DNA from: Flaveria trinervia
Lineage: Eukaryota > Streptophyta > Magnoliopsida > Asterales > Asteraceae
Length of the DNA stretch: 64,000 nt
NCBI GenBank assembly: GCA_025506515.1
Contig: CM046456.1
Coordinates: 15,910,294-15,974,293, forward strand
Direction of reading: 5' to 3'
Below the pieces are notes generated by a model. It was not told the origin of the DNA. It was given only the letters and a program-made list of their open reading frames with translations, and did not search any database. Positions 1-11,886 of this stretch are shown here, in pieces (position 1 is the first letter of the stretch; each line of letters begins with the position of its first letter). Both the position numbers and the translations under genes were made by a program.

Positions 1-2114
1 AATCCTAACCTTCCAAAAACAAATCCTTGCCTCCCCGGGGTTGAGCAATGGTTGTCTATGACCCGTTGGACCCTGGTCAAAAAGTTGATAGCTTCTGGCG
101 CTAGGGAGCCAAATGTATCAAAGGCAAAGGGAACAAAAGCGTGCTGGTTCTCTGCGCAAGCTTTAGCATGTTTATCCACTTTCTTTGATTCTGCCTTTCT
201 TGCTGCTTGACCAGCTACAAAACCGTTTTCCCGTAAACCAACCAAAGGGGAAACCCCTGTGAGGTCCACACAAGCATGTTTGCCCCCAGCCCAGCCAAAG
301 ACGAGCAGATCCGCTGGTCGCAAAGTAGACCTCCCCTCCATAGGGTCCGTGAGGAAATTCACAGGGGCTTCTTTCTTAGCAGAAATCCCAGCTCTTCTTA
401 GGATGTCCCCCAAAACATCTCGTACCCAGTCATGTCGATATTTGAACCCAGGTAGCTCTTTACAGTGAAGGGCGTGCTCCCCATATTTATCCATACAAGC
501 TTTACGACATATCGGACATGTTTCATCTTCCGGGTACATAGGGATCATCAACCGGTATTTGAGAATTGCTCTATATTCTACTGGAGACATGCACTGTCCC
601 AACCCTTCAATCGGGATAACGGTCAAAAAGTCCTAAGCATGGGGGCCCTTCAGGCACTCAAACACCGCCTTTTGGCGGGATGACAAAGAAAAAACTTCTC
701 CCAGGCTTTGAGCGATTTTGCTAAGCAGAGCATTCGCCAAAGTTGTTTGTGGCTTCGAGGGGGCGGTGTCCTTATTAGAGAAACCGCCAATATCCATGTC
801 TGGGAGAAGGACATATAAGCGTTCAAGCGCTTGCTGAGAGTCTGGGTCAAGCCCAAAGACCCCACTGTTTCGAAGGATATGATCTTGTAGTTCCCAAGAC
901 TGAGCTCTAGAGGCCACAAAAGCATAAGCCCCAACATCTCGAGCTGAAAGGAGTCCCAAACCACCAAGACACATTGGCAAAGATGCCAAACGCCATTGAA
1001 GATCACCAAAAAAAGGGCCACCACCCACGACTATGTCTTCTATAGCCTCCCTGAGGCCATCATCGAACCGAGATACCGCATCCTCCATCAAATGGGGTTG
1101 ACAAGTGCGCAACCCAAAAAGTAACTTAGCAACTCCCATGCACGACCTTAGCAAAAGTAGTTCACATTGGGGATTCCTAAGGCAGGGCAAGAGTTTCATG
1201 AGGTCAACCGCTCCCGAGGCCCGCCGCCCAGCCAACTCCTCAATAAAGCTAGGATCACGGCTAACAGCTCCTCCAAGGAGCTTAACCCCCCTCTCTGGTC
1301 TACCAATCCCTCTCGGGAAAAGTCCGTCCTGAACTTTACGCCCATCGCATGTCGGCCAAAAAACCTCTGTTTTCTTAATGTTGAGATAAAGCCCCAGAGA
1401 TGGCCCTTCCACGTTGATGATGTCTAAGGCCTTAGCAACCTCAGACGCGTTGCCGATAATCGTTCCATCATCCAAATGCCAAGCATGAAACAAAAGGTTA
1501 CAACGGTCCTGGACCCGAAGAATAAGGGGGTGTAAGGCAAGGGCAAAGAGAAGGGGCCCTAAGGGATCTCCTTGTTGTACTCCGGTAGTAGCCCCAATAC
1601 AATCATTACCAACATACAACTTAGCAGGCTGAGCATAAAGAAATTGGACCCACCGATAGATTGACGGGCAATGCTGATGAACCTCTTGAAGGAAGGTTGT
1701 GCGGTCGATCGTGTTAAAAGCATTAGAGAAATCCACAGTAAGCAAGGCCAAGGAGCCGTCTTCATGACAAGAGTTGAGAAACCTGTATGCACTGTGAAGC
1801 ACCGCCTCTGCACCATTAGGCATCCCTACCCCAAATTGAAAGTCCCCCAAGTGCTGGGCCATGTCTTTCCCGACCTTCTTCATCACCACCTTAGAAACCA
1901 ACCTTCGCCAAATACACCCCACAGCAATAGGCCGAATTCCTTTATCAGGCTTCAATAAGGGGGTGAGGGGGGCCGACGCAACAAACTCAGCAAGCACTTT
2001 AGGGCAAGATCCCTCAAGCAATAAGTTAACAACTTCAGTAATGCTCGTAAGCAAACCTGAGGGGGTCACAGAGCCCTCGCCACCAATAGCATCTAATAAG
2101 TGTTGGGCCCGCTA
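1..2114 (-). pseudogene. Non-LTR retroelement RT with C-terminal zinc motif and R2-like endonuclease, 5' truncated
   Basis: The main open frame is 633-2069, beginning at a GTG that is simply inside the gene; upstream codons stay open to a TAG at 2112-2114. It has an RT fold: FSNAFNTIDR (first catalytic Asp), GVQQGDPLGPLLFA, and HLDDGTIIG where most RTs have Y/FADD. A TAG at 633-635 ends it, but the same frame continues to position 1 without another stop. That part holds a zinc-like CPICRK..GEHALHC (about 465-520), then RPADLLVFGW and ACVDLTGVSP. An RPD-spacer-D pair after a CCHC motif is the layout of the restriction-like endonuclease of R2-type elements. It would copy RNA at a nicked target. 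The 5' end is lost, as is usual for non-LTR insertions, and the 3' end lies outside the window. RT is certain; the endonuclease class is inferred. Confidence 0.8.
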
Positions 2115-2879
2115 GATTCAGAAGCTTCACGTCCATATTCCTAAAAATCATTTTAATACGTATGTGACATAGGAAAGTATGGATCTTACAAAACTTGTAA
2201 AATTTCTGTATGGTTCATTGGCTCAGGGGTTGTTTGATAATTTTTAAATGATTAAATATTGAACCAGTAAGATGTATGAATCATTAGTGTTGAAACACTA
2301 AGAGGTTTGAACCATTAAGAGCTAGTATATCTCTTCACTATTCAAAAACAAATGTCTGACCAATTAAGATAAAAGGTCTTAACCATTCAGCATTAGACCT
2401 TTTAACCATTCAGCATTAGTATAATGCTTAAACATTCAAAGACAAATGTCTAAACTATTCAAACATTTTCTCGTGAAAGAAACACTCCGAACCATTAAAT
2501 GTTAAACCATTAAGACATTTGAACCATTAAAAGGCCGATTCAAATGCTGCCAAACAACCCATCACTTGTCTATGGCAACATAAGCATATAGGGTGATTAA
2601 ATATAATGAACTTATCGTATTCAATTTTGTTTTAAAAATGATTCTTGATTTGACCTTTTCTTTGTATTTAGAAGATTTTTATGTTATATAGCTATGTTAT
2701 TTATATAATAAAATTTTTTGGACACAATATTTATTTTACTCAAACTTTCAAACAGTTGATAGAACTTATTTAACATAATATACAAGTACTTTATTCAATA
2801 TTTCATATTTTACCACATTTGATAAAAATTTTCTAATTAATACATTATTAATTACAATATTAATAATAAAATAGCAAAC
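2115..2879. other. AT-rich non-coding flank of element C
   Basis: No coding frame is visible. The stretch holds the MITE-like element at 2224-2561 and otherwise plain AT-rich sequence. The five bases just before the LTR of element C are CAAAC (2875-2879). The matching right-hand copy would lie beyond the window, so this target duplication cannot be confirmed. Confidence 0.6.
2224..2561. mobile_element. MITE-like element with GGGTTGTTTG terminal inverted repeats
   Basis: The left end reads CAGGGGTTGTTTG and the right end CAAACAACCC, forming an inverted pair of about 10 bases. Between them are many degenerate copies of AACCATTAAG or AACCATTCAG and no ORF. A CAGGGG-type end is typical of non-autonomous hAT elements. 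I could not find a convincing 8-bp target duplication, so the family call is tentative. Confidence 0.5.
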
Positions 2880-2956
2880 TGTGACGACCCTAAAAATAAG
2901 GATAGACAAAATAATCTATAAAAAATTCTCTCTTATGATTTCATTTTATAAATGTT

Positions 2957-3002
<46 letters not shown>

Positions 3003-3357
3003 ACGTGTGCATGCATGCATGCATAAATTTTACGTATGCATGTATCTATATATATAAGTTTTTGATACCAAACATCATATGATCACACACAATTATGTAA
3101 CATCAAATCATACACTAAATGAATCAAAACACAACCCAACCAAACACCACAATACAATACAAACATCAAAGAAACTCGACATCAAAACAAAGTTAAGCAA
3201 ACCTTATACACTCAAACCTCAAACTAAGCACCATTTGAGTTCAAGTTGCGGATCATTAAAGCAACAAACTATCCAATAACAAACCTAAACATTGGTTAAT
3301 TATTGGATGACTCACTTACCTCCATTGAATGACACCTATCTTCACCACAACACTAAG
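2880..3357 (+). repeat. Element C 5' LTR, first segment
   Basis: It matches 47875-48281 closely from the TGTGACGACCC start through the phrase GATACCAAACATCATATGAT and the A-rich stretch that follows. It contains an expanded TA microsatellite (2962-2997) and GCATGC repeats. Element A is inserted directly after CTAAG at 3353-3357. The small ORF at 3079-3279 lies in this LTR and has no known domain. Confidence 0.9.
2962..2997. repeat. (TA)n microsatellite
   Basis: About 17 TA units lie in the 5' LTR of element C. The 3' LTR copy near 47955 has a much shorter and interrupted version, so the tract expanded after insertion or differs between copies. Confidence 0.95.
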
Positions 3358-6043
3358 TGTGACATCCGGTAAATTTCCGTTACCAAACTCCGTTAGTTCC
3401 GTTAAGTCTTGTATACACGTGTCGTGAGCACACACTAGTTGTCGTTTAACATTGGTGACTTAATAATAATTAATAATAACTAATTTTAATTAAATTGATT
3501 ATGTGATTGTTGTGTTAAAATTATGTGTTTACGCGATTTAATTGCTGATTGTAGAAATTAATCGCGTAATGCGGAAACGTGCCTATTTGTTCGTATGTCT
3601 TGTGTTTTTGAAAAGATAAATTATGTCATGAAAATTATTAGTTAATATCTTTATATTTTTAAGTTAAAGGAATTTTAAAAAGAGTTTAAAGTCTAGTTTT
3701 TATAAAATACCAAAACACAAGGGTTTAAAGGGTAAATATGTAAATTAAATTAAGTAAAACATAAACCCTAGCCCCCACCTCCCCATGTGCGACCGTAACC
3801 TCCCTCATCCCCTCTCAAACCTGCGATTTTGATCAAGATTAAGCAAGAACACATTGGATTTGATCGATCTCAAGGCATACAACGCATTACAAGTCTCAAT
3901 TTTGTTACATTACACGTTTAAAGGTTAGATTTTTCATGTTTTTGATGTTCTTCATTATGGCCGAACCTTAAATCACAAAATTGGTGTTCTTGGTGTTGAG
4001 TTTTGATCAATTGATGATGTTTATATGTTAGTTAGGTTGAATACATGTTAGTTAACGTCGATCATGGATGAATTACATGTTTTTAGTGGTTTAATCATGG
4101 GTTTTGATTCTAGTCAAACCCTAATTCGATTTTGGGCATATGGATGAATGATGGTTGTTTGATGAATGTGTGGTGATTAATAAGTTGTATGAATGTTAGG
4201 AATCATGAATATTGCAAGAAATTGATGATTTAGGGTTGATGTTCATAGGTTACTAATAATAGTAACTTTATTTGCATGAAATGTTGAACTATAGATGTTA
4301 TGATGTTATGGATGTGTTAATGGTGATAATTAGATGTTAGATTGTTGTTGTGATCATTGGAAATTCAAGAAAACATGTTATAGTTCAAACATTACTAAAG
4401 ATAGTAACTTTTTAAGATATGAATTGATGGGTTATGATGTTTGAATGTGGTTGATCATGTTTAGATGATGATATGAGTTTGAATTGGTATGTTATTGATG
4501 AATCCATGAGCATATTGGGTAATTGATAGATTTTGGGATATGCTTTCCGAAAAGGGAAACTTTATTCATGTAAAATGTGATAGATGGTAGTTGGAACCTA
4601 TCTGGGATGTTAGGAGCATGTTAGTATGATCATGGATGAATTTTAATGTGGTAAGATATGATAACTTGGTTGTTTGTGATGTTGAGATAATCATGAATGA
4701 TATTTGGATGTTGTGTAGTAGTAGGACATCATGCTTGGGACTGGTAATTGATTGTTGTGATGTTGTGAATGCAATGCATATGCTTAAAGAATATGGTTAT
4801 GATCATTATACACGCGTGCGGATCTGAGGCCCCTACTTAGTAGGATTGGCAGGGTTTAGGATGTGAAGTCGTGAGTGGCTTCACATGGCATGTGATGAAT
4901 GGTTAAACCTTGTGTGACATGTTAGTTGTATTATAACTAGTGGTATGTTTAATATTCCAGATTCGCATGACTTGTATAGTACTTGATTGTATGATGATCT
5001 AAGTGATACACCTGGTTGATATAGCATACGTATGATACTATTAGAATGTTAATCATGTATGTTGTATGTGCTCATTGGCTTTATTTGAATTATAACTCAT
5101 AATGTCACCAACGGGTCAAACGGGTCAACTAGGTCAAACGTGTCTATTTTTCTGGAAGCTTGAGTCTTTGGTTTTGGTATGATTAGGGTTCCACATGTCT
5201 TTCATTTACACGTACTTATGTACTCACATGATCTAGGTAACCTTGAAGGTTGGCTATCCTCTCGTTTCTCAAATAAACCCTAAGTACTCTTTGCATACAT
5301 CAGGTGAGTTCATGCCCCACTCTTTACTTAATCTCTTTTGGGGGATAGCATACTGGTATTTATACGAACGCTTTTATTATTTAAGTTGTGTATAATATTA
5401 ATATAGTGCTGTTTACCATGGGAAAAGTCCTCACACTTTTGAATTGTTAATATTTAATAGCGGGGAAACTTGGGTAGTACTACTGGGTCTGACGAGCCCC
5501 ACCTGTGTGACTCGAGGTCAACCGGGTGCAATTTGTCCTATTGAACATTGTCACGACATGGTAAGTCGTGACAGGAGGCAACCACTATCACAGTCAGCTT
5601 CAATTGCAAAATCACTATGTATTAATATTTATTGATAATAGACTAGCTATCTATTACCATGCACTGCTTATATATATCACAACTGTTTACATGTTTATTG
5701 AACTCACACTCTTGAACTCACCAACCTATGTGTTGACTTTTTAGTATGCTTTTCTCAGGTCCTTAGCTTGCTTGCCATAGGAGCACTGCATGGTTCACTG
5801 CATTTTAAGACACGATTCTTCAAGACAATTTAACATTTTAACAATTATGGTTTACTCTTTTGGGTTGGCACTTGTTTTGCCATAGTTATACTTTATTGAC
5901 TTGGGTTGTTTTCAAAACGCTTCCGCACTATTTAAAGTTTGTATTTTGGTTGATTTTGTTTAAATTATGGCATTTGACTGTGATCCTGGTTTGTTCACTC
6001 GCCTCGCGGTAAAACTCCGCAAGTGGATTTTGAGGGTGTGACA
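3358..6043 (+). repeat. Element A 5' LTR
   Basis: It is a direct repeat of 12058-14773. Over long stretches the two copies differ mainly by one-base insertions or deletions. This copy also lacks about 24 bases present near 13400-13425 and about 22 bases present near 14690. The small ORF at 4636-4827 recurs in the other LTR only because the LTRs are copies; it carries no domain I recognise. Confidence 0.95.
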
Positions 6044-6046
6044 GAT

Positions 6047-6060
6047 TGGTATCAGAGCCA
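6047..6060 (+). promoter_or_regulatory. Primer-binding site of element A, initiator tRNA-Met
   Basis: TGGTATCAGAGCCA begins three bases after the LTR end. It complements the 3' end of plant initiator tRNA-Met, the usual primer of this group. Confidence 0.95.
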
Positions 6061-6182
6061 TTGGTTATAGGGAACTAGGTTGCATACACACTAGACTATA
6101 ACCGCACACAGTTAATTAGTTACCTGTGCCTTACTCGCATTTACTGTATACTCATTGGCATACATGTCACACTCTCTGCAGC

Positions 6183-6896
6183 ATGGCATCGTCTTCAAGA
6201 GCTCCGGGTAAACGACCCGAATCACCTACACGATCTGAATCCCCACCTCCCGCACCTGTACCTGATGATGGATTCGATTGGCCCCGACTGGCTTATCCCC
6301 AAGAGGAGATTGACTGGGATCAACCATTCGCATTGATGAAGCGTGACCCTCCGCGAGACTGGCGTTCTTATCCTAGGTTTGTTGACCACATCATGTTTAG
6401 GGAACGCATACCTGTCCTAAAGCCAAGGACTAGGAACAATGCCAATCAACCCATGCTTTCACTCCCACGAACGGCACAGTCCAACGAGCAACTGATTGCT
6501 GCACTAATGGCTGCACTGGATACTGAACAACATCGTGTCAGACGACTCACGGGTGATGTCTGTACACTACAGCAAGAGGTGTACAACCTGAGACATCAAT
6601 TGGACGAACTCAAGGAAGAACACGGGAAGACGCTGAACGGTTGTCATCATATGCAAGATGGTGTTATGGCACTCCAAGGACGCGTGACTGCTCGTGAACA
6701 GCGGGACGCCATAGCCGATAATAGGATTGCCATATTAGAAGCTCAACTAGCAGCACTCCAGATTGCTATAGCTCCTGCTCCTGCCGCAGACTCTGAGGAT
6801 GAGGAGGATCCCGAGAGGGACCCGAGGAAGAGGAACCGGAGGAGATGGAGGATGATAGTGATGGGTCAGACATTGTCGATTGACTTCTTTATATGA
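6183..6896 (+). CDS. Leader ORF upstream of gag, coiled-coil protein of unknown role
   Basis: I chose the ATG at 6183 (MASSSRAPGK), because the 19 codons before it are only leader sequence. About 237 residues. The N-terminal part is Pro/Ser-rich. The middle (roughly residues 100-200) has long runs of Glu, Leu and Gln in heptad-like spacing, such as LTGDVCTLQQEVYNLRHQL, and should form a coiled coil. The end is basic (RKRNRRRWRM). Moving one base near 6815 gives instead an acidic tail ending DSDGSDIVD and a stop, which fits the acidic run before it better. So this copy probably carries a one-base frameshift. Its function is unknown. A short coiled-coil peptide frame also precedes gag in element C. 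Confidence 0.6.
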   Translation: MASSSRAPGKRPESPTRSESPPPAPVPDDGFDWPRLAYPQEEIDWDQPFALMKRDPPRDWRSYPRFVDHIMFRERIPVLKPRTRNNANQPMLSLPRTAQSNEQLIAALMAALDTEQHRVRRLTGDVCTLQQEVYNLRHQLDELKEEHGKTLNGCHHMQDGVMALQGRVTAREQRDAIADNRIAILEAQLAALQIAIAPAPAADSEDEEDPERDPRKRNRRRWRMIVMGQTLSIDFFI

Positions 6897-7153
6897 CTTA
6901 GACTACGTAGTGTTTTCTTTTTGAAACCTATGTGGGAAGGGTTGTTTCCCCACACGAACGACAAAACTTCAATTTTGACATTGCTAAATACATTGTGACT
7001 TATTGCAATTTATTTACTTTGGTTATTATTTTTGTTATGAATGTTGTGGTTGTGATGATACGTTATTTCTTTCATTTACTATTTACTACACTTCAATGAG
7101 TTAAATGTGTATGATGTTACTCATTATTGTATTGTGAATATAAAGTGAAAAGA
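6897..7153 (+). other. Spacer between leader ORF and gag of element A
   Basis: AT-rich sequence with no domain-bearing frame. It may hold the 5' untranslated part of gag or a splice junction to the leader ORF; I cannot choose between these. Confidence 0.4.
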
Positions 7154-8295
7154 ATGGACGCTCGTGGACGTGGACATGGACGTGGTCGTGGACGCGGACG
7201 TGGACGTGGCACCGGAGAACAGGGTGGTGGTGCTATTAACATGACTCCTGCAGAATTGGTTGCTCTAATTAATGAGCATGTTCAGACGGCAGTGGCTGCT
7301 GCCCACGCGGGTCAGCCAGCAGGTAAACAATGACAGAAAAACAAATCTGATATCCTTTATAACTGTAGGGGATGTTTGATTAATGTGTGTTGTGTTAAAA
7401 CAGGACCACCAGTGTGTACATACAAGTCCTTCATGGACTGTAAACCACACACCTACAGTGGTACAGAGGGTGCTGTAGGGCTTGTACGCTGGTTCGAGAA
7501 GACTGAGTCCGTTTTCTCCAAATGTAACTGTCCACCGACGGATCAAGTAAAGTATGCAACCGGGACTTTGGAGGGTGCAGCCCTGTCTTGGTGGAACGCG
7601 CAAGTCCAGATGCTTGGACAAGCGATGGCAAATGGACTTCCTGGAATGAGTTCAAGGATATGATGATCGAGGAGTACTGTCCTCGAAACGAGGTGCAAAA
7701 GTTGTAGATGGAATTCTGGCAGCTCAAGATGAAGGGTTCAAAAATTGAGGCTTACACGACCCGTACTCATGAGCTGGCTACATTGTGTCCAGGAATGGTT
7801 AATGAGACACATAAGAGAATCGAGCACTACATACGAGGATTGGTGCCTGAAATCCAAAGTATGGTAACAGCTTCTAACCCGACTACGATTCAGCAGGCCA
7901 TCCAAATTGCCCATAAACTTACTGATCAGGCGGTAGAGCAAGGGCGGTTACTCAAACGGGGCGCTGTGGTGAGCGTGCCCAATAACAAAAGGAAGTGGGA
8001 TGCTCCCAGCAACAGCAATAACAAATCATCATCATCATCGTCTGGCGGTCAACAACAATCCCAACAGCAGCAACAACCAGTTCAGCAGCAACAGCGGCGG
8101 TTCGATAATAACTGCAATTTCAACCAAACTGCCCCAAATAACCAAGGACCCAGCGGTTACGGCGGCAGACATCCCAAATGCCCACGGTGTAACTACCACC
8201 ATGTGGGATGGTGTGATAGCTTCAAGTGTCAACGTTGTGGAAAGATTGGACACGCTGTGAAGGATTGTCGTGGTGAACTAATGAGGAGGCCATAA
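7154..8295 (+). pseudogene. gag: Element A gag (capsid and nucleocapsid), broken
   Basis: It starts at ATG 7154 with an Arg-Gly repeat (MDARGRGHGRGRGRGR), then TPAELVALINEHVQTAV. After a candidate intron (7323-7403) comes the capsid: CTYKSFMDCKP, GLVRWFEKTESVF, AALSWWNAQV. A frameshift lies near 7640 and a TAG at about 7706-7708. The capsid resumes with EFWQLKMKGS..YTTRTHELATLCPGMV. It ends in a Ser/Asn/Gln-rich linker, CPRCNYHHVGWC and a zinc knuckle CQRCGKIGHAVKDC. A TAA at 8293-8295 separates it from a second knuckle CFECGKEGHYKRNC in the same frame, so gag and pol were probably one polyprotein. It would form the retrotransposon particle in the cytoplasm. Confidence 0.88.
7323..7403 (+). 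other. Candidate 81-nt GT-AG intron inside gag of element A
   Basis: It begins GTAAAC and ends TTAAAACAG. Removing it joins Gln-Pro-Ala-Gly directly to Pro-Pro-Val-Cys-Thr-Tyr, the expected entry into the capsid domain, with phase kept (codon G|GA). The intervening sequence is AT-rich, has one in-frame TGA at 7331 and does not look like gag. Because 81 is a multiple of three, a plain insertion with a stop codon is an alternative. Confidence 0.55.
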
Positions 8296-11200
8296 CAATC
8301 TCAAGAAACTCCCAAGGGTTGTTTTGAATGTGGGAAAGAAGGGCATTACAAGCGAAACTGCCCACAACTAAGGAGGAACGGAAATGGCAACAATAACAAC
8401 AACAACACCAATAACCATGGTAACAACAACAACAATGGTAATAATAACAACAATGGTGGAAATGGCACTGGAAATGGCGGCAATAAAGATGGAGCCAAAG
8501 GGAGAGCCTTCGTCATTGGATCAGGTGAGGCTCTAAATGATCCCACAACTGTTACCGGTAGATTCCCTGTTAATGGTTGTTTTGCTACGGTACTATTTGA
8601 TACTAGAGCCGATAGGAGTTTTGTGTCCTTAAAATTCTGTAGTCTTTTAAGTGATATACCCTCTGCTTTAGAATCTAAGTACACTGTGGAATTAGCCGAC
8701 GGTAAACAAATCCATGTAACGCATATCCTTAAAGACTGTAGGATAGAACTTGCTGGTCATACTTTTGCTATAGATCTCATGCCTGTTACGCTGGGGAGTT
8801 TTGATGTTGTGATAGGCATGGATTGGCTCTCTAGCAAGCAAGCGGAAGTCATATGTCACGAGAAGATTATACGGATCCCGGTTGGTGATCAAATTCTTAC
8901 CGTCAAAGGTGATAGGAGTGGTGCTGTGATAGGCATCATCTCGTATATGAAAGCCCAAAAGTTGTTACGAAAGGGCCGCGTGGCTATCCTAGCACTTGTA
9001 ACCGATAAGCAAAAGGAAGAAAAGAGAATGGAGGATATTCCCGTAGTACGCGACTTTCCGGAGGTGTTCCCAGAAGATCTCCCTGGATTACCACCGCACC
9101 GCCAAGTGGAATTCCAGATTGAATTGACCCCCGGCGCAGCTCTGATTGCTAGAGCACCTTATCGATTAGCACCAAACGAACTACAGGACTTGTCGTCACA
9201 ACTTCAGGAGCTTCTGGATAGAGGCTTTATTCGACCTAGTACATCACCTTGGGGAGCTCCTGTACTCTTTGTTAAGAAGAAGGATGGCACATTCCGATGT
9301 GCATCGATTATCGAGAGTTAAACAAAGTAACAGTCAAGAACCAATACCCTTTACCTCGTATCGACGACTTGTTCGATCAGCTTCAAGGATCAAGCTATTA
9401 CTCGAAGATTGACTTGAGATCTGGTTATCACCAACTCAGAGTTCGAGAAGAAGACATTCCCAAGACTGCATTTCGTACTCGTTATGGTCATTATGAGTTC
9501 TTGGTCATGCCTTTTGGGTTGACTAATGCACCTGTTGTGTTCATGGACCTCATGAACCGCGTGTGCAAACCTTATCTGGATCAGTTTGTCATTGTATTCA
9601 TCGATGATATACTGATATACTCTAGGACCAGGAGGAGCATGAAGAGCACTTACGAATGATCTTGGAACTGTTGAAAAATGAGCAGCTGTATGCTAAATTC
9701 TCAAAGTGTGACTTTTGGATAAGAGAGAGTATAGTTCCTAGGTCATATTGTTAATAAGAAGGAATACACGTTGATCCTGCCAAAATTGAGGCGATAAAGA
9801 ATTGGACTACACCCAAAACACCAAGCGAGATAAGACAATTTCTAGGATTAGCAGGATATTACCGCCGATTCATAGAAGGATTTTCTAAGATCGCACAACC
9901 TCTTACACGCCTTGACTCACAAAGGAACGACATACAAATGGACTGAGAGTCAAGAATCAGCTTTCCAATTATTAAAACAAAAACTCTATACTGCCCCGAT
10001 ATTAGCATTACCAGAAGGAACAGATGACTTTGTGGTGTATTGCGATGCATCCATTCAAGGATTGGGTTGTGTCTTGATGCAACGAGACAAGGTGATAGCT
10101 TACGCCTCGAGACAACTAAAGGTTCATGAGAAGAACTATACTACCCATGACTTAGAATTGGGTGCAATAGTTTTTGCCTTAAAGATCTGGAGACATTATT
10201 TGTACGGTACCAAGTGCACTATCTACACCGATCACAAGAGTCTTCAACATATCTTTGAGCAAAAAGAGTTGAATATGAGGCAGCGACGTTGGGTGGAACT
10301 ACTAAATGATTATGATTGCGCAATTAAGTATCATCCGGGAAAGGCGAACGTAGTTGCCGATGCTTTAAGCAGGAAGGAAACAGCTAAACCCCGACGGGTG
10401 CGAGCTTTACAGCTTACTATCAGTACCCAACTGCCCGAACAATTTAAGGAGGCACAAATAGAAGCTTTAAAGGTGGAAAATATTAGTTCTGAATTGTTAA
10501 GGGGAATGGATAAGCAGCTAGTGGTGAAAGAGGATGGAATTCGGTATTTCATGGATAGACTTTGGGTGCCTTTTCATGGAAATCTGAGATATTTAGTTAT
10601 GAGCGAGGCACACAAATCTAAGTATTCTATACATCCTGGATCCGACAAGATGTATCATGACCTAAAGGCTCACTATTGGTGGCCCAACATGAAAGCAGAT
10701 GTAGCTATGTACGTGAGCAAGTGTTTGACCTGCTCGAAGGTAAAAGTGGAATATCAAAAACCATCCGGACTATTACAACAACCCGAGATTCCAATGTGGA
10801 AATGGGAACAAATCTCCATGGATTTTATTACTAAGCTACCCCGGACTAGTACTGGTTGTGACACGATATGGGTCATTGTGGATCGATTGACAAAGTCTGC
10901 TCATTTCCTTGCAATAAAAGAAACCGACAAGATGGAGAAGTTAACTCGCCTGTACCTCAAGGAGATCGTTTCGAGACACGGGGTACCGATCTCCATTATC
11001 TCTGACCGTGACGCTCGTTTCACGTCACATTTCTGGTAATCATTGCAGAAATCCTTGGGTACACGTTTGGATATGAGTACTGCATATCACCCACAGACGG
11101 ATGGTCAGAGTGAGCGTACTATACAGACGTTGGAGGATATGCTACGTGCTTGTGTGATTGACTTCGGGAATAACTGGGAAATTCACCTGCCATTGGTGGA

Positions 11201-11886
11201 ATTTTCTTATAACAATAGTTATCACACTAGTATACAGGCAGCACCTTTCGAGGCGTTGTATGGGAGAAAATGTCGATCACCGGTTTGCTGGGCAGAAATT
11301 GGTGATAGTCAGATAACAGGTCCCGAGTTAATTCATGAGACGACTGAGAAAATTATACAGATACGGAACCGTATGGCTGCAGCGCGGGACAGGCAAAAGA
11401 GTTATGCTGACAAGAGACGGAAACCTTTAGAGTTTCAGGTTGGTGACAAGGTTTTGTTGAAAGTCTCACCATGGAAAGGTGTAGTTCGTTTGGCAAGAGA
11501 GGAAACTAAATCCGAGGTATGTTGGACCATTTGAAATAGTGGAAAGAATAGGTCCAGTGGCCTATCGACTAGCCTTACCAGATTCGTTAAGTGGAATCCA
11601 TGATGTGTTCCACGTTTCAAACTTAAAGAAGTGTATAGCTGATGAAAGAATGGTCGTACCATTGGAGGAAATTCAGGTGGATGAACAATTACGCTTTGTT
11701 GAAGAACCAGTTGAGGTGATGGATCGTGAGGTGAAAACACTTAAGCAAAGCAATATACCTATTGTTAAAATCCGTTGGAATTCGCGACGTGGACCAGAAT
11801 TCACATGGGAACGGGAAGATCAAATGAAGCTTAAGTACCCTCAACTATTCGAAGGACGATGCCAGCAGACGAAGGTATTGATTTAA
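8296..11886 (+). pseudogene. pol: Element A pol: protease, RT, RNase H, integrase, chromodomain-like tail
   Basis: After an Asn/Gly-rich linker comes the protease at about 8598, reading FDTRADRSF where the active site should be DTGA, so the catalytic Gly is Arg. RT follows: VFPEDLPGLPP, WGAPVLFVKKKDG, a lost base near 9295, then DYRELNK, MPFGLTNAP and FIDDIL (9597-9615). Frameshifts near 9630, 9735 and 9910. RNase H: YCDASIQGLG, THDLELGA, TDHKSLQ, ADALSR. Integrase: HHCC zinc finger (10630-10740), SMDFI, SDRDARF, a TAA at 11037-11039, HPQTDGQSERT. Two shifts at 11465-11530. The tail IVKIRWNSRRGPEFTWERED resembles a chromodomain, which in chromoviruses steers insertion to particular chromatin. 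Confidence 0.93.

Noticed and set aside
1105..2115. Plus-strand ORFs over the non-LTR RT
   Set aside because: Antisense shadows without domains; the minus-strand frame has a full RT pattern.
2224..2236. 8-bp target duplication around the MITE
   Set aside because: The flanking octamers agree only partly; I could not define it.
4636..4827. Small ORF in the LTR of element A, also at 13327-13542
   Set aside because: It recurs only because the LTRs are copies, and it has no domain or conserved start context.
6047..6060. TGGTATCAGAGC sites as parts of tRNA genes
   Set aside because: They are short primer-binding sites next to LTR ends in six elements; no cloverleaf surrounds them.
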